From positions 186,001 to 250,000 of the forward strand of contig JAXLYE010000003.1 of the NCBI GenBank assembly GCA_046351595.1: 64,000 nucleotides of DNA, read 5' to 3'. The translations under genes and the position numbers were made by a program. This document shows, one piece after another, positions 53,945 through 62,957 of this stretch (the stretch's first letter is position 1; each line of letters starts with the position of its first letter). A model generated the notes under the pieces. The model was not told where the DNA came from. It saw only the letters and a list, made by a program, of their open reading frames with translations, and did not search any database. This DNA is from JAXLYE01 sp046351595 (lineage in GTDB: Bacteria > Myxococcota_A > Polyangia > Palsa-1104 > JAEUJZ01).

Positions 53945-54733
53945 TCAGGGGCCGGAGCCGGGACGCGGATCGCCGAACAGCAGCCGGTTCTTCGCCGTGA
54001 TCGACGCCGGGATCTGCTGCGTGTGCACCGCGTAGCCGTGGCACCGCAGCCGCGCCGCGCGCGTCACGTCCACGGCCAGATCCGGATCGAGCCAGCCATC
54101 CATGCCGCCCAGATCGTTCTTGCCGATCGACTGGCAGCAGGGCATCACCACGACCCGCGCCGAGGCGCCGATCGCCTTGCTCAAGATCTCGTCGGTCAGC
54201 GCGCCGCAGGCGTGGGCCGAGACCAGAAGGTCGTCGGTCCGGACCTCGACCTCGTCGATCTTCTGCTCGACGATCTCGATCCGTCCGGACAGGCGCGGCC
54301 AGGTCGCGCACAGCGCGGCCGAGATCCGCGCGGCGCTCGGCGGGATCTTCTTGTCGACGGCCAGCGCCGACTGCAGGCTGTCGTCGAGCAGCAAGAGGAA
54401 GTGCGCGACCAGCGCGTGCCCGCACGCCAGATCGAGGACCCTGCTCTGCGGCGGCAGGTGGCGATAGCGGCGGCGGATCCGCTTGGCGAACTCCCACGAC
54501 TCGAACAGCTCCTTGCGCGGCACGCAGCACGGCTCGCACAGCACGCGGCCGATGCGATCGAAGAGCGTCGTGCCCTGGAAGTACTTCAGGTCGTACGAGG
54601 TCAGGCGCGAGCGGCTGGCGGGGTTGAAGCTCACCTTGGCTCCGGCGGCGTAGGGATGACGGCGGGGGTCGCGTTTGGATCGTCTGGGCGCATGATCGCT
54701 CCCGCGCGGGCGGGGCTCGCGAGCATACCGCAA
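53945..54733 (-). CDS. SAM-dependent methyltransferase
   Basis: 262 residues. The SAM-binding motif I is VLDLACGHALVAHFLLLL (about 99-116), motif II-like LQSALAVDKKIPPSAARI, and later VSAHACGALTDEILSKAI and VVVMPCCQSIG, with the Cys pair typical of the Methyltransf_32 group. Before the domain is a basic region with Cys (LCEPCCVPRKELFESW), as in that group. Substrate not known. The N-terminal 35 residues are very Arg-rich and the start may be later. It is the last gene at the right end of the inserted block. Confidence 0.7.
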   Translation of the reverse strand: MRYAREPRPRGSDHAPRRSKRDPRRHPYAAGAKVSFNPASRSRLTSYDLKYFQGTTLFDRIGRVLCEPCCVPRKELFESWEFAKRIRRRYRHLPPQSRVLDLACGHALVAHFLLLLDDSLQSALAVDKKIPPSAARISAALCATWPRLSGRIEIVEQKIDEVEVRTDDLLVSAHACGALTDEILSKAIGASARVVVMPCCQSIGKNDLGGMDGWLDPDLAVDVTRAARLRCHGYAVHTQQIPASITAKNRLLFGDPRPGSGP

Positions 54734-54883
54734 CGGACCGCGCCTTCGAACCGCCTCGCCGCGCGCGACCTTGGCCCGGCTACTGGATCCGTTCCGCCGG
54801 AACGGATCCTCGTCGAGGGTGCGCCGCGGACGCCGGCGCCGGCGGCGCCCGTGTAGGGAGCGCGGAGCCGGCGCGGGATTGGC

Positions 54884-55672
54884 TCAGGCGTCCCCGAACA
54901 CCATCTGATACGGGTACGCTCCGGTCGGCAGCCGCGGCTGGAACCGGAAGGTGCCGTCGCCGTTGCCCAGCAGGACGTCGACGCCGCTGTGGTTGTAGGC
55001 GGTCGCGATCACGTCCAGGTGGCCGTCGCGGTCGAGGTCGTGCGTGGTCACGTAGACAGACCAGGTGCTGGGGCTCGGCCCGATGGCGCGGATCGGCGCG
55101 AACGAGACGTTGGGCGCGTACATCGACAGCAGATCGTCACGCTGGACCGAGAGCTCCCAGGATCGCTGCACCTTGATCGGGACCGGGCCGCAGGCGCGGC
55201 CGGGCGGCACCGTGGTGCGGATCTCGGTGTCCGAGAGGATCGCCGCCGGGACGACGGAGCCCAGCGTACCGAACGAGACGCGGCTGCCAGAGAAGAAGCC
55301 GTGCCCGCGCAGCGTCACCAGCGACCCGCCGACCAGCGGAACCCGCCGCGGCTCGACGGTGTCCAGCGCCAGCCCGCCCTCGCACAGCTCGGTGCCGGGG
55401 TTGCACACCTCCTCGGCCGTGCAGGCGCCCGGGTTGGCGACACAGTTGCGGGGGTTGCCCTCGAGCGTCGGGCCCCACAGGTCCTGGCAGCTCGTGGCCG
55501 CGAGGAGGAGCGACACGGACACGATCCCGGCGCGGGCGCGGGCGCGGCGCGGCACGGCCGGACCTGCACCTCGCGCCCGGCGCTCCGGCGGAGTGCGCCG
55601 GGCTGCGAATGGATTTGGCACCGCCCCAGGATATCGCACAGGCGCCGGTCGCGGAACGACACGCCGTGACAC
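54884..55672 (-). CDS. IPT/TIG and VCBS-repeat lipoprotein, truncated at the 3' end
   Basis: 262 residues from a GTG at 55672 (internal GTG codons are alternatives). After an Arg/Pro-rich leader come a lipobox (LAATSC, about 59-64), a Cys-containing segment (NCVANPGACTAEEVCNPG), an IPT/TIG domain (LDTVEPRRVPLVGGSLVTLR and FGTLGSVVPAAILSDTEIRT) and the first VCBS repeat (HDLDRDGHLDVIATAYNH, LLGNGDGTFRFQPRLP). It ends in MVFGDA, i.e. in the middle of the next repeat, where a VCBS protein would continue GDLNxDG. The 3' rest appears at 37492-38316. It is probably surface-located but incomplete. Confidence 0.75.
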   Translation of the reverse strand: MSRRVVPRPAPVRYPGAVPNPFAARRTPPERRARGAGPAVPRRARARAGIVSVSLLLAATSCQDLWGPTLEGNPRNCVANPGACTAEEVCNPGTELCEGGLALDTVEPRRVPLVGGSLVTLRGHGFFSGSRVSFGTLGSVVPAAILSDTEIRTTVPPGRACGPVPIKVQRSWELSVQRDDLLSMYAPNVSFAPIRAIGPSPSTWSVYVTTHDLDRDGHLDVIATAYNHSGVDVLLGNGDGTFRFQPRLPTGAYPYQMVFGDA

Positions 55673-55680
55673 GACGCACT

Positions 55681-56505
55681 CTATTGCGACGACAGGCGGT
55701 TACGCAAAAGGTAGGTCACGGTGCACGCATCCGGCGCGCCCTTACGCGGCCGGACCGAGACGATCAGGTCGCGGCCGGGCTGCTCCAGGCGCACGACGAG
55801 CTTGCCCTGCTGCGCGGCCGCCATCGCGAAGCCCGGATCCGGCTTGTACCCGGCGCCGCGCAGGACCAAAAGCGTGCTCTCGAGCGCGGACGAAGGCGGC
55901 AGCGGCACGTCGTAGGTCACGACCAGGTAGCCGCTGGCCGGCTCGTGCAGGTTGAAGCTGCGCACCCCCGCGGGCGGGCGCGGCGTGTCCGGCGCGTCCT
56001 GGCCCGGCGCGTCCTGGTCGCCCGCGGGCGCGAGCACGCCCGCCGGCAGCGCGCTCTCGGACCACATCGCCAGGTAGTCGGTGCTCACCGCATCGGCGGC
56101 GCGGCGCGCGTACGCCATGCGCAGCGGCGCGGTCAGCGTGTAGTGCTGGCGGGTCGCGCGCACCGCCTGCAGCGTCTCGAAGAGCGGCGCGTCCACGGTC
56201 ACCAGCGCACCGAAGTCACGCCCGCGCTGGCGCTGCATGGGCTGCGTCGGCTTGTCGTGCGGCTCGCGCGAGAAGCTCTGCTCGTAGAAGTCGAGCACCG
56301 CATCGATCGACTCGGGCGTGCGCCCGCTCATGACGGTGATCGGGAAGCCGTTGAACAGCAGCTTGCGCGGCGGGCTCTGGCTGAGCGTGCGCGGCGTCGC
56401 CGGCACCTGGCGCACGAGCCGCAGCAGGTCGGTGATGTTGGCGCGTCCCGGGCGCGGCAGCGCCAGCACAAGCAGCGCCGTCCCCAGCGCGATCAGGGCG
56501 CGCAT
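55681..56505 (-). CDS. Secreted protein of the Tad cluster, function unknown
   Basis: 274 residues from ATG 56505, overlapping the TadE-like stop by one base (TGATG). A clear signal peptide (ALIALGTALLVLALPRPGRA) is present. The mature protein contains LLFNGFPITVMSGRTPESID, SFSREPHDKPTQPMQRQRGR and SALESTLLVLRGAGYKPDPG and ends in a Cys-containing strand (DACTVTYLLRNRLSS). No family recognised. Its position directly behind the TadE/TadG-like genes suggests a role in pilus assembly or in the envelope. The open frame continues upstream over the TadE/TadG genes, but only as an antiparallel-free shadow without homology. Confidence 0.65.
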   Translation of the reverse strand: MRALIALGTALLVLALPRPGRANITDLLRLVRQVPATPRTLSQSPPRKLLFNGFPITVMSGRTPESIDAVLDFYEQSFSREPHDKPTQPMQRQRGRDFGALVTVDAPLFETLQAVRATRQHYTLTAPLRMAYARRAADAVSTDYLAMWSESALPAGVLAPAGDQDAPGQDAPDTPRPPAGVRSFNLHEPASGYLVVTYDVPLPPSSALESTLLVLRGAGYKPDPGFAMAAAQQGKLVVRLEQPGRDLIVSVRPRKGAPDACTVTYLLRNRLSSQ

Positions 56506-57284
56506 CAGAAGAACATCCCGTTGGCCTCGAGCACGGACTGCCCGATGAGCTGCTGGTGCTTCTCGTCGCGCACGCTGTCGCCGTCGTCCGGCTCGTTGCA
56601 GACGAAGGTCGCGCTGGCGGACACCGAGCTCGGGCCCGAGATCACGGCATCCGCGGCGCGCTGGAAGTGGTAGCGCTCGATCGGAGCGGAGACGCGCTGC
56701 GTCGCCCAGTTCGACTGCACCAGGTCCGGCGAGGTCAGGATGTCCTCCGGGATCGTCGACATGTACCCGACGGCGGTGACCAGCAGCGTGAGCACGGTAT
56801 TGACGATGCTGACGCCCATCGACAGGCCGCTGCGGACCTTGGCGCGCTTGGCCGCGACCGCGGCCGCGTCCCCGATGGCCTGGTTCATCTTGAGCTGCTT
56901 CGCCGCAAGCTCGCCGGCCGAGCCAATCACGGTATAGCCGGCCGCCTCGCCGCCCCAGGTCACGTAGGTGCCGACCGCGTTCATGACCCCGGGATCGGTC
57001 TCGGGGTGGAACGGCGCGTTGAGCTTGGCGTTGCCGCCGCACGGCTTGACCGCCGCCTGCTGCGCCTTGAGCGACGCCTGCCAGCCGGCGCGGATGCGGG
57101 CCGAGCTGGTCGCCGCCAGCTTGCTCGCCAGCACCATCGCCAGCACACACAGCGGCGCGGTGAACACCAGGAGCTCCGTCGCCGAGAAGCCCGCCTGCCG
57201 GCGCACGCGCCGCGCGCCGCGCCGCTCTTGCAGCCCCGCGATGACCCGACGCGCGAGCGCGCCCAGACTGCGCCTCATCCCCAT
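56505..57284 (-). CDS. TadE-like pseudopilin
   Basis: 259 residues. The type IVb prepilin-like N-terminus has a basic leader (RRGARRVRRQ) ending in AGF, then SATELLVFTAPLCVLAMVLA, a hydrophobic helix that begins with Glu at the +5 region as in TadE-type minor pilins. The rest is a periplasmic domain with a second hydrophobic stretch (VSIVNTVLTLLVTAVGYMST). It is probably processed by the A24 peptidase of the cluster. The gene lies 9 bp after the TadG-like gene. Confidence 0.65.
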   Translation of the reverse strand: MGMRRSLGALARRVIAGLQERRGARRVRRQAGFSATELLVFTAPLCVLAMVLASKLAATSSARIRAGWQASLKAQQAAVKPCGGNAKLNAPFHPETDPGVMNAVGTYVTWGGEAAGYTVIGSAGELAAKQLKMNQAIGDAAAVAAKRAKVRSGLSMGVSIVNTVLTLLVTAVGYMSTIPEDILTSPDLVQSNWATQRVSAPIERYHFQRAADAVISGPSSVSASATFVCNEPDDGDSVRDEKHQQLIGQSVLEANGMFF

Positions 57285-57293
57285 CGAACCCTC

Positions 57294-58718
57294 CTAGTGC
57301 GAGAAGTCCTGGCCCACGCCCAGACCCATCTGCCAGGTGAAGCGCTCGGCCAGCGGGTTGCCGCTGCCGCCGCAGCTCTCGACGAGCTGGCGGTCGCCGC
57401 CGCTCTGCAGCTGGCACGGCACCAGGCGCGCGCGCCAGTCCATGTGCCACAGGCTCTCTTCGCCGATGTGGCCCTGCGAGTAGTGCTCGGCGCAGGCGAT
57501 GCCGAGCAGGCCGCCGGCGTCGCCGCCCGTGCCGCCGCCGCCTCGGGCTCCCTTGAGCGCGCTGAGCCGCGCCAGCATGCGCTTGTCGCTCGGCTTGCTG
57601 ATCATCGCCAGGCCGACCGAGCGCTGGTGCTGCTTCCACGAGCTCGAGAGCGCCGGCACCTGGTTCGTGTGGTGACACGGGATGGAGCCGGAGAGCAGGA
57701 AGTTGAAGGCGCTCTCCGGTCCGTTGTTCACCACGACCTGCGCCGCGATGAGCGCCTCGTACGCCTTCTTCTTGGCGACAAACTCGATCAGGAACGGCTC
57801 GCCGCTGGCCACGGCCAGCGCATCGGTGAACTGCAAGAGCCCCTTGAACTTGCTCAGGACCGGGCACATCTGGCTGAGCGGCGTCGGCAGCCACGCGCAG
57901 GCCGAGTCCGGATCCGTCGCCAGCCACGAGACAACATCGAGCGGCGTCAGGATCAGGTCGACCGCCATGGCCGCGTGGACCACCTCCCACTTGATGTCGA
58001 CCTTGCACGCGCTCTCGCCCTCGGGCTCGATCGGATCCATGTTGTCGACCATCTCGATGCCCAGGCCCGTGCAGCTGCCGTTGCCCGGGATCGGGAACGA
58101 GGCCGCGGCATCGACGGCGGCGGCGCCCGACTTGTAGACCGCCGCGGTCCCGGTCTGGGCCGCGACCACCTCTGCCCAGACCGGGCCGATCTCCTCCAGC
58201 TCCCCGGCCGTATCCTCCAGCACCGTCAGCCACTCGCCGACGTCCCGCGACTTGATCTTGGAGGTGACGGCGGTCCCGATGATGTGCGCGATGCAGTTGG
58301 CCGCGTCGCTCTCGAACCCGATCACGAACAGCAGCGCGCAGACCGCGGGCATCGGCATCGGGCTCTGCGGGTTGATCTGCGCGCTGGTGATGTACCAGGC
58401 GACCTGGCCGAGCGGCAGCAGCACCGACTCGGACATGAAGAGGAACGCGGCGTAGTTCAGGGTCCGCGCCTTGATCGTCGCGGCGCCGAGCGCGGTCGCA
58501 TCCGCCGCGGTCTGCACCCGCACCTTCTCGGCGGCGCGGCTGCCGATGACCGCGACGTATAAGAAGGCGCCCACCAATACGCCGATGCCGAGCAGCGTCA
58601 TCACCAGGATCGAGCCGCGCTGCCGCTGCGACGGATCGCGCCGCGCGCAAAGGATGCGGAAGCGCTCACGCAGGCGATGAAAGAAGAAGCGACCGCGCTG
58701 CGCCGTGTCTTGGGTCAT
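57294..58718 (-). CDS. TadG-like pilus assembly protein
   Basis: 474 residues from ATG 58718, overlapping the prepilin peptidase stop by ATGA. The TadG N-terminal helix is RGSILVMTLLGIGVLVGAFL followed by AADATALGAATIKARTLNYA, the family hallmark. A large periplasmic region follows with several Cys (CALLFVIGF, SACAWLPTPLSQMCPV, CHHTNQ) and a Gly-rich segment (GARGGGGTGGDAGG). The VWA domain seen in many TadG proteins is not recognisable. Predicted minor pilin-like or anchoring component. Confidence 0.65.
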   Translation of the reverse strand: MTQDTAQRGRFFFHRLRERFRILCARRDPSQRQRGSILVMTLLGIGVLVGAFLYVAVIGSRAAEKVRVQTAADATALGAATIKARTLNYAAFLFMSESVLLPLGQVAWYITSAQINPQSPMPMPAVCALLFVIGFESDAANCIAHIIGTAVTSKIKSRDVGEWLTVLEDTAGELEEIGPVWAEVVAAQTGTAAVYKSGAAAVDAAASFPIPGNGSCTGLGIEMVDNMDPIEPEGESACKVDIKWEVVHAAMAVDLILTPLDVVSWLATDPDSACAWLPTPLSQMCPVLSKFKGLLQFTDALAVASGEPFLIEFVAKKKAYEALIAAQVVVNNGPESAFNFLLSGSIPCHHTNQVPALSSSWKQHQRSVGLAMISKPSDKRMLARLSALKGARGGGGTGGDAGGLLGIACAEHYSQGHIGEESLWHMDWRARLVPCQLQSGGDRQLVESCGGSGNPLAERFTWQMGLGVGQDFSH

Positions 58719-59320
58719 GGCACCACCTCCCCGCGCGCCCACAGCGTGTAGAGCAGGGCCGCGCCGAGCAGCACGAACGGCGCGTGCGGGCTGCGCTCCT
58801 CGGCGCCGTGCGGGACGAACGGCACGCGCACGCTGCGCGGCAAAAGCAGCAGCGCCAGCCAGCGCACGAGCGCGATCAGGTTCTTCTGCGCCACGCCCGC
58901 CAGGAACCAGCTGACGATCATCCAGCCGACGTGCGCGGCGAAGCTGAAGAGAGCAAGGTACAGCGCCGGCATCCAGCCCAGGAAGGCGGCGCACGCGGCC
59001 AGGAGCTTGATGTCGCCAGCGCCGACGCCGCGCGCCAGCACCGTGCTGTAAAGGACGAAGCCCGCCAGCAGGAACCCGAGATACGCGAGCAGGCTCGCCA
59101 CCGCGCCGCCGTGCAGCCCGTGCAGGATCACCGCCACTATCGCCGCCGAGAAGGTCAGCCAGTTGGGAATCCGGCGCTCGCGCAGGTCGGTCACACAAGC
59201 TATTGACAGAACCATCAATAGTACCACCAGCAGCAGCCCGTGCTCGGGCCGATCCGGAGCCCCGAGCAGATCCGCGGCGCGCGGCACGAAGGGAGCTTGC
59301 AGGGCGTGGGCAGGGTTCAC
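58715..59320 (-). CDS. cpaA: Prepilin peptidase, CpaA/TadV type
   Basis: 201 residues from a GTG at 59320 with GGAG 6 nt upstream; the frame further upstream is not protein-like. Five to six membrane helices. Both catalytic Asp motifs of aspartic peptidase family A24 are present: VTDLRERRIPNWLTF (first Asp) and GAGDIKLLAACAAFLG (GxGD). It would cleave the short leaders of the Flp pilins and TadE/TadG-like proteins at the inner membrane. Lies 11 bp after the secretin gene and overlaps the TadG-like gene. Confidence 0.88.
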   Translation of the reverse strand: MNPAHALQAPFVPRAADLLGAPDRPEHGLLLVVLLMVLSIACVTDLRERRIPNWLTFSAAIVAVILHGLHGGAVASLLAYLGFLLAGFVLYSTVLARGVGAGDIKLLAACAAFLGWMPALYLALFSFAAHVGWMIVSWFLAGVAQKNLIALVRWLALLLLPRSVRVPFVPHGAEERSPHAPFVLLGAALLYTLWARGEVVP

Positions 59321-59331
59321 AGAAGGCTCCT

Positions 59332-60570
59332 CTACCGCGGCAGCGCGCCCGGCTTCTCGAAGTAGCGCAGCGCCTGTTCGATGTACGGCTTGAACTGCGC
59401 CGGGCCGTCCTGGATCAGGGTCGGCGTGATGTAGATGACCCCGTAGGCCGACTCCGCGTCCTTGGACTCGGTGCCGAACAGGTAGCCGAGCACCGGGATG
59501 CGGTTCAGCCACGGCAGGCCGTTGGTGCTGCGGTTGACGGTGCGCAGATCGAGCCCGGCCAGCATCACCGACTGCCCCATCGGGATGTGGACGCTGGTGT
59601 TGATGAAGTCGAGCGTCCGCCCCGGGATGCCGTCCTGCGCCGCGGTGTCCTTGACCGAGATGTTGGCCGTGATCTCGAGCGACACCGCCTCGTTGCCGGA
59701 CGTCAGGCGCGGCGTCACCGTGAGCTCGCTGCCGAAGAACATCTTCTCCAGCGTGCCCGCGCCGAGCGAGCCGACCAGGCGCACCGGCAGCTCGGAGCCG
59801 CTGCGATAGGTCGCCTTGGCGCCATTTTCGGTGATCAGCGTGTCGATGCGCATCACCTTCAGGTAGCCGTTGGTCTCGTTGATATCGAGCGACGGCATCA
59901 GGTTTGAGATCAGCCCGGCCTGCGCCGCCGCGTCCGGCCCCATCGTGATCGTATTGACCACGAAGTTCGCGACCTGGCCGCCGTTGATCTGCGGCGGGTA
60001 GCGCAGACCGAGGTTGCGCTGCAGCCGGCGCCGCACCTGCACGTAGTGCAGATCCAGGCGCACCATCACGTTGCGCCGCAGGCCCGAGGGACCGACCGAC
60101 ACCAGGTTCGAGACCTGGCCCTCGTAGCGCCGCTCGATCTCGCGGATGGCGGTGAGCTCGGTCTCGCTCTTGACGCCGCCCTCGATGATGATCTGCGTGC
60201 GGTTGCTGCGCAGCGTGACGTCCGGGTAGTTGCGCAGAAGGACCTCGAGCTCCTTCTGCACCACGCGCGGATCGCGCGGCGCCACCATGATGTCGAGCGT
60301 GCGGCTGTCACCGACCTCGGGGCGCAGGAGGACCTTCGAGGTGCCCGAGCGCACCGCGCGCAGGATGACGTTCTTCCCGTCCTTGCTCGCCTCGGCCTTG
60401 AGGATGTTCTGGTTCTCGACCGCGAACTCCTTCACGTCCTTGATCGTCAGCTCCTCGCCGACGCTCATGTTGAGCTCCTCGGTGCGCGCCGCCTGCGCCA
60501 CCGCGGCGCTCGCGACGATCGCGGCGACCGGCACGAGCTGCGCCCCCAGCGGACCGACGAGCGGCCTCAC
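59332..60570 (-). CDS. cpaC: Tad pilus secretin (CpaC/RcpA)
   Basis: 412 residues from GTG 60570 (GTGA overlap with cpaB). Signal peptide (LVPVAAIVASAAVAQAARTE). A BON/N-domain region follows, including LRNYPDVTLRSNRTQIIIEG and TELTAIREIERRYEGQV, then the secretin pore domain: NLMPSLDINETNGYLKVMRI, GSELPVRLVGSLGAGTLEKM, FGSELTVTPRLTSGNEAVSL and the closing QSVMLAGLDLRTVNRSTNGL, PWLNRIPVLGYLFGTESKDA. It forms the outer-membrane channel of the Flp pilus. Confidence 0.9.
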   Translation of the reverse strand: MRPLVGPLGAQLVPVAAIVASAAVAQAARTEELNMSVGEELTIKDVKEFAVENQNILKAEASKDGKNVILRAVRSGTSKVLLRPEVGDSRTLDIMVAPRDPRVVQKELEVLLRNYPDVTLRSNRTQIIIEGGVKSETELTAIREIERRYEGQVSNLVSVGPSGLRRNVMVRLDLHYVQVRRRLQRNLGLRYPPQINGGQVANFVVNTITMGPDAAAQAGLISNLMPSLDINETNGYLKVMRIDTLITENGAKATYRSGSELPVRLVGSLGAGTLEKMFFGSELTVTPRLTSGNEAVSLEITANISVKDTAAQDGIPGRTLDFINTSVHIPMGQSVMLAGLDLRTVNRSTNGLPWLNRIPVLGYLFGTESKDAESAYGVIYITPTLIQDGPAQFKPYIEQALRYFEKPGALPR

Positions 60571-61337
60571 GGCGCCCTCCGGCTCTTGCGCTTGGACGGC
60601 TCCTCCGCCGGCTGCGGTCCCTTTGCCGTCTGCGGGCCTGGCGTCGGCAGGTTGAGGTCCTTGCTCAGCCCTTCGAGCGTCAGGTTGGGCAGCGTCTTGT
60701 GCTCCACGTCTTCGCGACCCCGCAGCGCCAGGGTCACGGTTCCGCTTGCGCGCGCGAACACCAACAGCTCGATCTGCTCGGGCGTCAGCGCCACCATCGC
60801 CGAGCCGCCCAGGAGCTCCAGCACCTGCACCCGCTGCAAGAGCGTCGTCGTCACGCTGCCCACGTCGCGCAGGCTGAGGTGCACCACGACGTCCAGGTAG
60901 TCGCCCGGCATGAGAAAGCGCGTCCGCGAAAGCTCTCCTAGCGGCAGGGGAGTGACGCGCAGGCCCTTCTGCAGCGTCAACGAAGCCTCGGAGGCCGGGG
61001 CGTCGAACTCCCCCCACATAAAAGGCTGGTTCTGCCTGACCGTGCGGTAGACGCGGCGGCCGACGATCTTGTCCTGATCGTGCGCCTGGATCGCGTCTGC
61101 GTGCACATAGGCCCGCGGGATCTCCTGGATCCCGACGCGCGCCGCCTCGACGCGCTCGCCGGCCTTGACGTCCGCGGTCGCGACCAGGACCGGCACGCGC
61201 GGACCGCCGGAGCGCTCGAGCAGGATCTGCTCTTCTCGAAAGTACAGGAGCCCCATCGCTACGCAGCCCATGACCAGCGCGATGATGAATCGCGTGCCTG
61301 GGCCGCGCAGCGAGACCCCGGAGATCTCGCTGGCCAT
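60567..61337 (-). CDS. cpaB: Tad pilus assembly protein CpaB/RcpC
   Basis: 256 residues. One membrane helix (RFIIALVMGCVAMGLLYF) is followed by the SAF-type CpaB domain (PVLVATADVKAGERVEAARV, GIQEIPRAYVHADAIQA), then TRFLMPGDYLDVVVHLSL and LLQRVQVLELLGGSAMVALT, then a Lys/Arg/Pro tail. Periplasmic partner of the secretin. First of the overlapping genes after the pilins. Confidence 0.88.
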   Translation of the reverse strand: MASEISGVSLRGPGTRFIIALVMGCVAMGLLYFREEQILLERSGGPRVPVLVATADVKAGERVEAARVGIQEIPRAYVHADAIQAHDQDKIVGRRVYRTVRQNQPFMWGEFDAPASEASLTLQKGLRVTPLPLGELSRTRFLMPGDYLDVVVHLSLRDVGSVTTTLLQRVQVLELLGGSAMVALTPEQIELLVFARASGTVTLALRGREDVEHKTLPNLTLEGLSKDLNLPTPGPQTAKGPQPAEEPSKRKSRRAP

Positions 61338-61446
61338 GAATCCCCCTTCTGGGAATAAGCGTAGGAACGGACAGAGCCGGCGCGGCGGCTCCTGGCGCAG
61401 TCACCCGATGGACTGCGGCCGGGCCGCCGCGCGACCCGCGGGACGG

Positions 61447-61668
61447 CTACTTGCTGCCACCGCCACCGCCCGGATCCGCGTACTGCGGGTTGGCCGGCAG
61501 CGTCTGCCCCTCGAGGTTGGTCTTGCTCGTGGTGACCGCCTTGGTCGAGCCCGCGAGGATGAACTTGGCGACGACGATGATGATGCCCAGCGCCAGCAGC
61601 GTGAGCAGCGCCTTCTCCGCCCCGGTGAACCCTGCCTCATCCCGAAAGAACTTCTTCAGCGACTCCAT
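61447..61668 (-). CDS. flp: Flp-family type IVb pilin 1
   Basis: 73 residues from ATG 61668 with GAGGAG upstream. Short leader MESLKKFFRDEAG, predicted cleavage after Gly (G/F), then FTGAEKALLTLLALGIIIVV with Glu at +5, the Flp signature, but with Lys at the following position instead of the common Tyr. The C-terminus is short and Gly-rich (DPGGGGGSK). Main pilus subunit candidate. 78 bp separates it from the second pilin gene. Confidence 0.85.
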   Translation of the reverse strand: MESLKKFFRDEAGFTGAEKALLTLLALGIIIVVAKFILAGSTKAVTTSKTNLEGQTLPANPQYADPGGGGGSK

Positions 61669-61745
61669 GAACGGCTCCTCTCTCTCTTGTCCGCAGCGGG
61701 CCGCAGCCCGCGTGCTCCCTTGCAAGCAGGTCCTAACCCGCTCCT

Positions 61746-61943
61746 CTAGTGGGTCGACTCCAGCTTGGTCTTGATGGTTTCCGAGGCCTTCGTCGACCCG
61801 GCCAGGATGTACTTGGCCACAACGATGACCGCGCCGAGCGCCAGCAGCGTAATCAGCGCCTTCTCGGCCGCGACGAACCCGCGGTCATCCGCGATGAAGC
61901 GACGGATCCGTTGAGCAATGGTCCCAAGGCTTGACGAGCGCAT
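61746..61943 (-). CDS. flp: Flp-family type IVb pilin 2
   Basis: 65 residues from ATG 61943 with AAAGGAG upstream. Leader MRSSSLGTIAQRIRRFIADD then RGFVAAEKALITLLALG, Glu at +5 and again Lys after it. It shares the block EKALxTLLALG...VVAK(F/Y)ILAGSTKA with pilin 1, so the two are recent paralogues. First gene of the leftward pilus cluster. Confidence 0.85.
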   Translation of the reverse strand: MRSSSLGTIAQRIRRFIADDRGFVAAEKALITLLALGAVIVVAKYILAGSTKASETIKTKLESTH

Positions 61944-62402
61944 CACGCCTGCTCCTTTCCCGAGCTGCACGACTGCCGCACGGACGTAGCCCCTGCGCGG
62001 CGGCACGCTGGCCCCCGGGGAGCCAGCCGCGCGGTGATCCATGCACGGTGCAGGCCACCCGATCCGCGCTCGCTCCCCGGGTTCGAAATGCAGAGGGATC
62101 GGGCTCTGCTCGCGGGCTGTCTGTCCGGACTCCTTTGCAACCACCGTTCCGCTGCTGCCTCTGCGCGCGCAGCGGCCGCGCAGCGCTCACACGGGTCGCC
62201 GCGTGCGCCCGGATGCGCAGCCCGCGGCTCGCCCAGCCGGGCGCACACGACGCGCAGCTGGGCGCACAGCTCGATCGGAACGGAGCCGTGGCGTCCTCCC
62301 GCAGCGCGGCGCGCACGCACGTGCATGCTTCTTGCTGCCCAGGCCGCAGTCTCCCCGCGGGCCCGCAACCACGCGACCGGCCCCGGGAGCGGAGGGAGCT
62401 TC
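61944..62402. other. Divergent intergenic region upstream of the pilus cluster
   Basis: No gene recognised in 459 bp, although frames stay open. It should hold the promoter of the leftward pilin genes and of the rightward membrane protein. Repeats of cgcgcagc/gcacgc type are scattered, but no clear promoter motif was identified. Confidence 0.35.
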
Positions 62403-62954
62403 ATGAGTGGGAACCCGGCCGCACCGCGGCAGAACGCCTCCAACCTCGCCAGCGCGCTCGATCAGATCGATCAGCAGGGCGCTGGGACCGCGCTGAGCGG
62501 CGCGCCCGCGACCGCGTATCGCTCGGACTATGTGATAAAGCCCGTCGCCGGGCCGGCCGTGCCCGCGACGCTCGGCGGCTTCTTGCGCTCACCGCCCGGG
62601 CGGCTCGCGGCGCTCGCGGCGGCGGCGGCCTTTGCGCTCGGCGGCGCGGCCGGGCTGCTGGCGCTGGCGCCGCTGGTCTCGGCGCGCGCCGGCCTGCGCA
62701 GCGGCGGCGTGATCGTCGCGACCCAGCGCGAGGTCCTGCCCGCCCCGAGCTGCCTGCTCGACCGCTCCCAGACCGTCCGCAGCGAGGTCCGCGACCAGCT
62801 GCTGCTCGACGCCGCCAAGGCGGTCGAGGCGGGCAACCCGGAGCAGGCGCTCGCGCACCTGCGGCGCTACACCAACGAGGCCTGCGACCGCGCGACCCTC
62901 GATGCGGTCGGCCTGCTCGAGCAGAAGACCCGCGCCGCCAAGAAGGAGCGATGA
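62403..62954 (+). CDS. Single-helix membrane protein of unknown function
   Basis: 183 residues from ATG 62403, with GGAGGGAG upstream. A cytoplasmic N-terminus (about 65 residues, Ala/Ser/Gln-rich) precedes one transmembrane helix (LAALAAAAAFALGGAAGLLAL). The C-terminal part has two Cys (SCLLDR, EACDRATLD) and helical TPR-like sequence (LLLDAAKAVEAGNPEQALAH). Not recognised. It is followed at 3 bp by a lipoprotein gene, so they probably work together in the envelope. Confidence 0.65.
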   Translation: MSGNPAAPRQNASNLASALDQIDQQGAGTALSGAPATAYRSDYVIKPVAGPAVPATLGGFLRSPPGRLAALAAAAAFALGGAAGLLALAPLVSARAGLRSGGVIVATQREVLPAPSCLLDRSQTVRSEVRDQLLLDAAKAVEAGNPEQALAHLRRYTNEACDRATLDAVGLLEQKTRAAKKER

Positions 62955-62957
62955 GGC

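Noticed and set aside
55681..58650. 989-codon frame continuous across the TadE/TadG-like genes
   Set aside because: Only its last 274 codons are protein-like (signal peptide at 56505); the rest is an out-of-phase reading of the two genes that have proper starts and overlaps.
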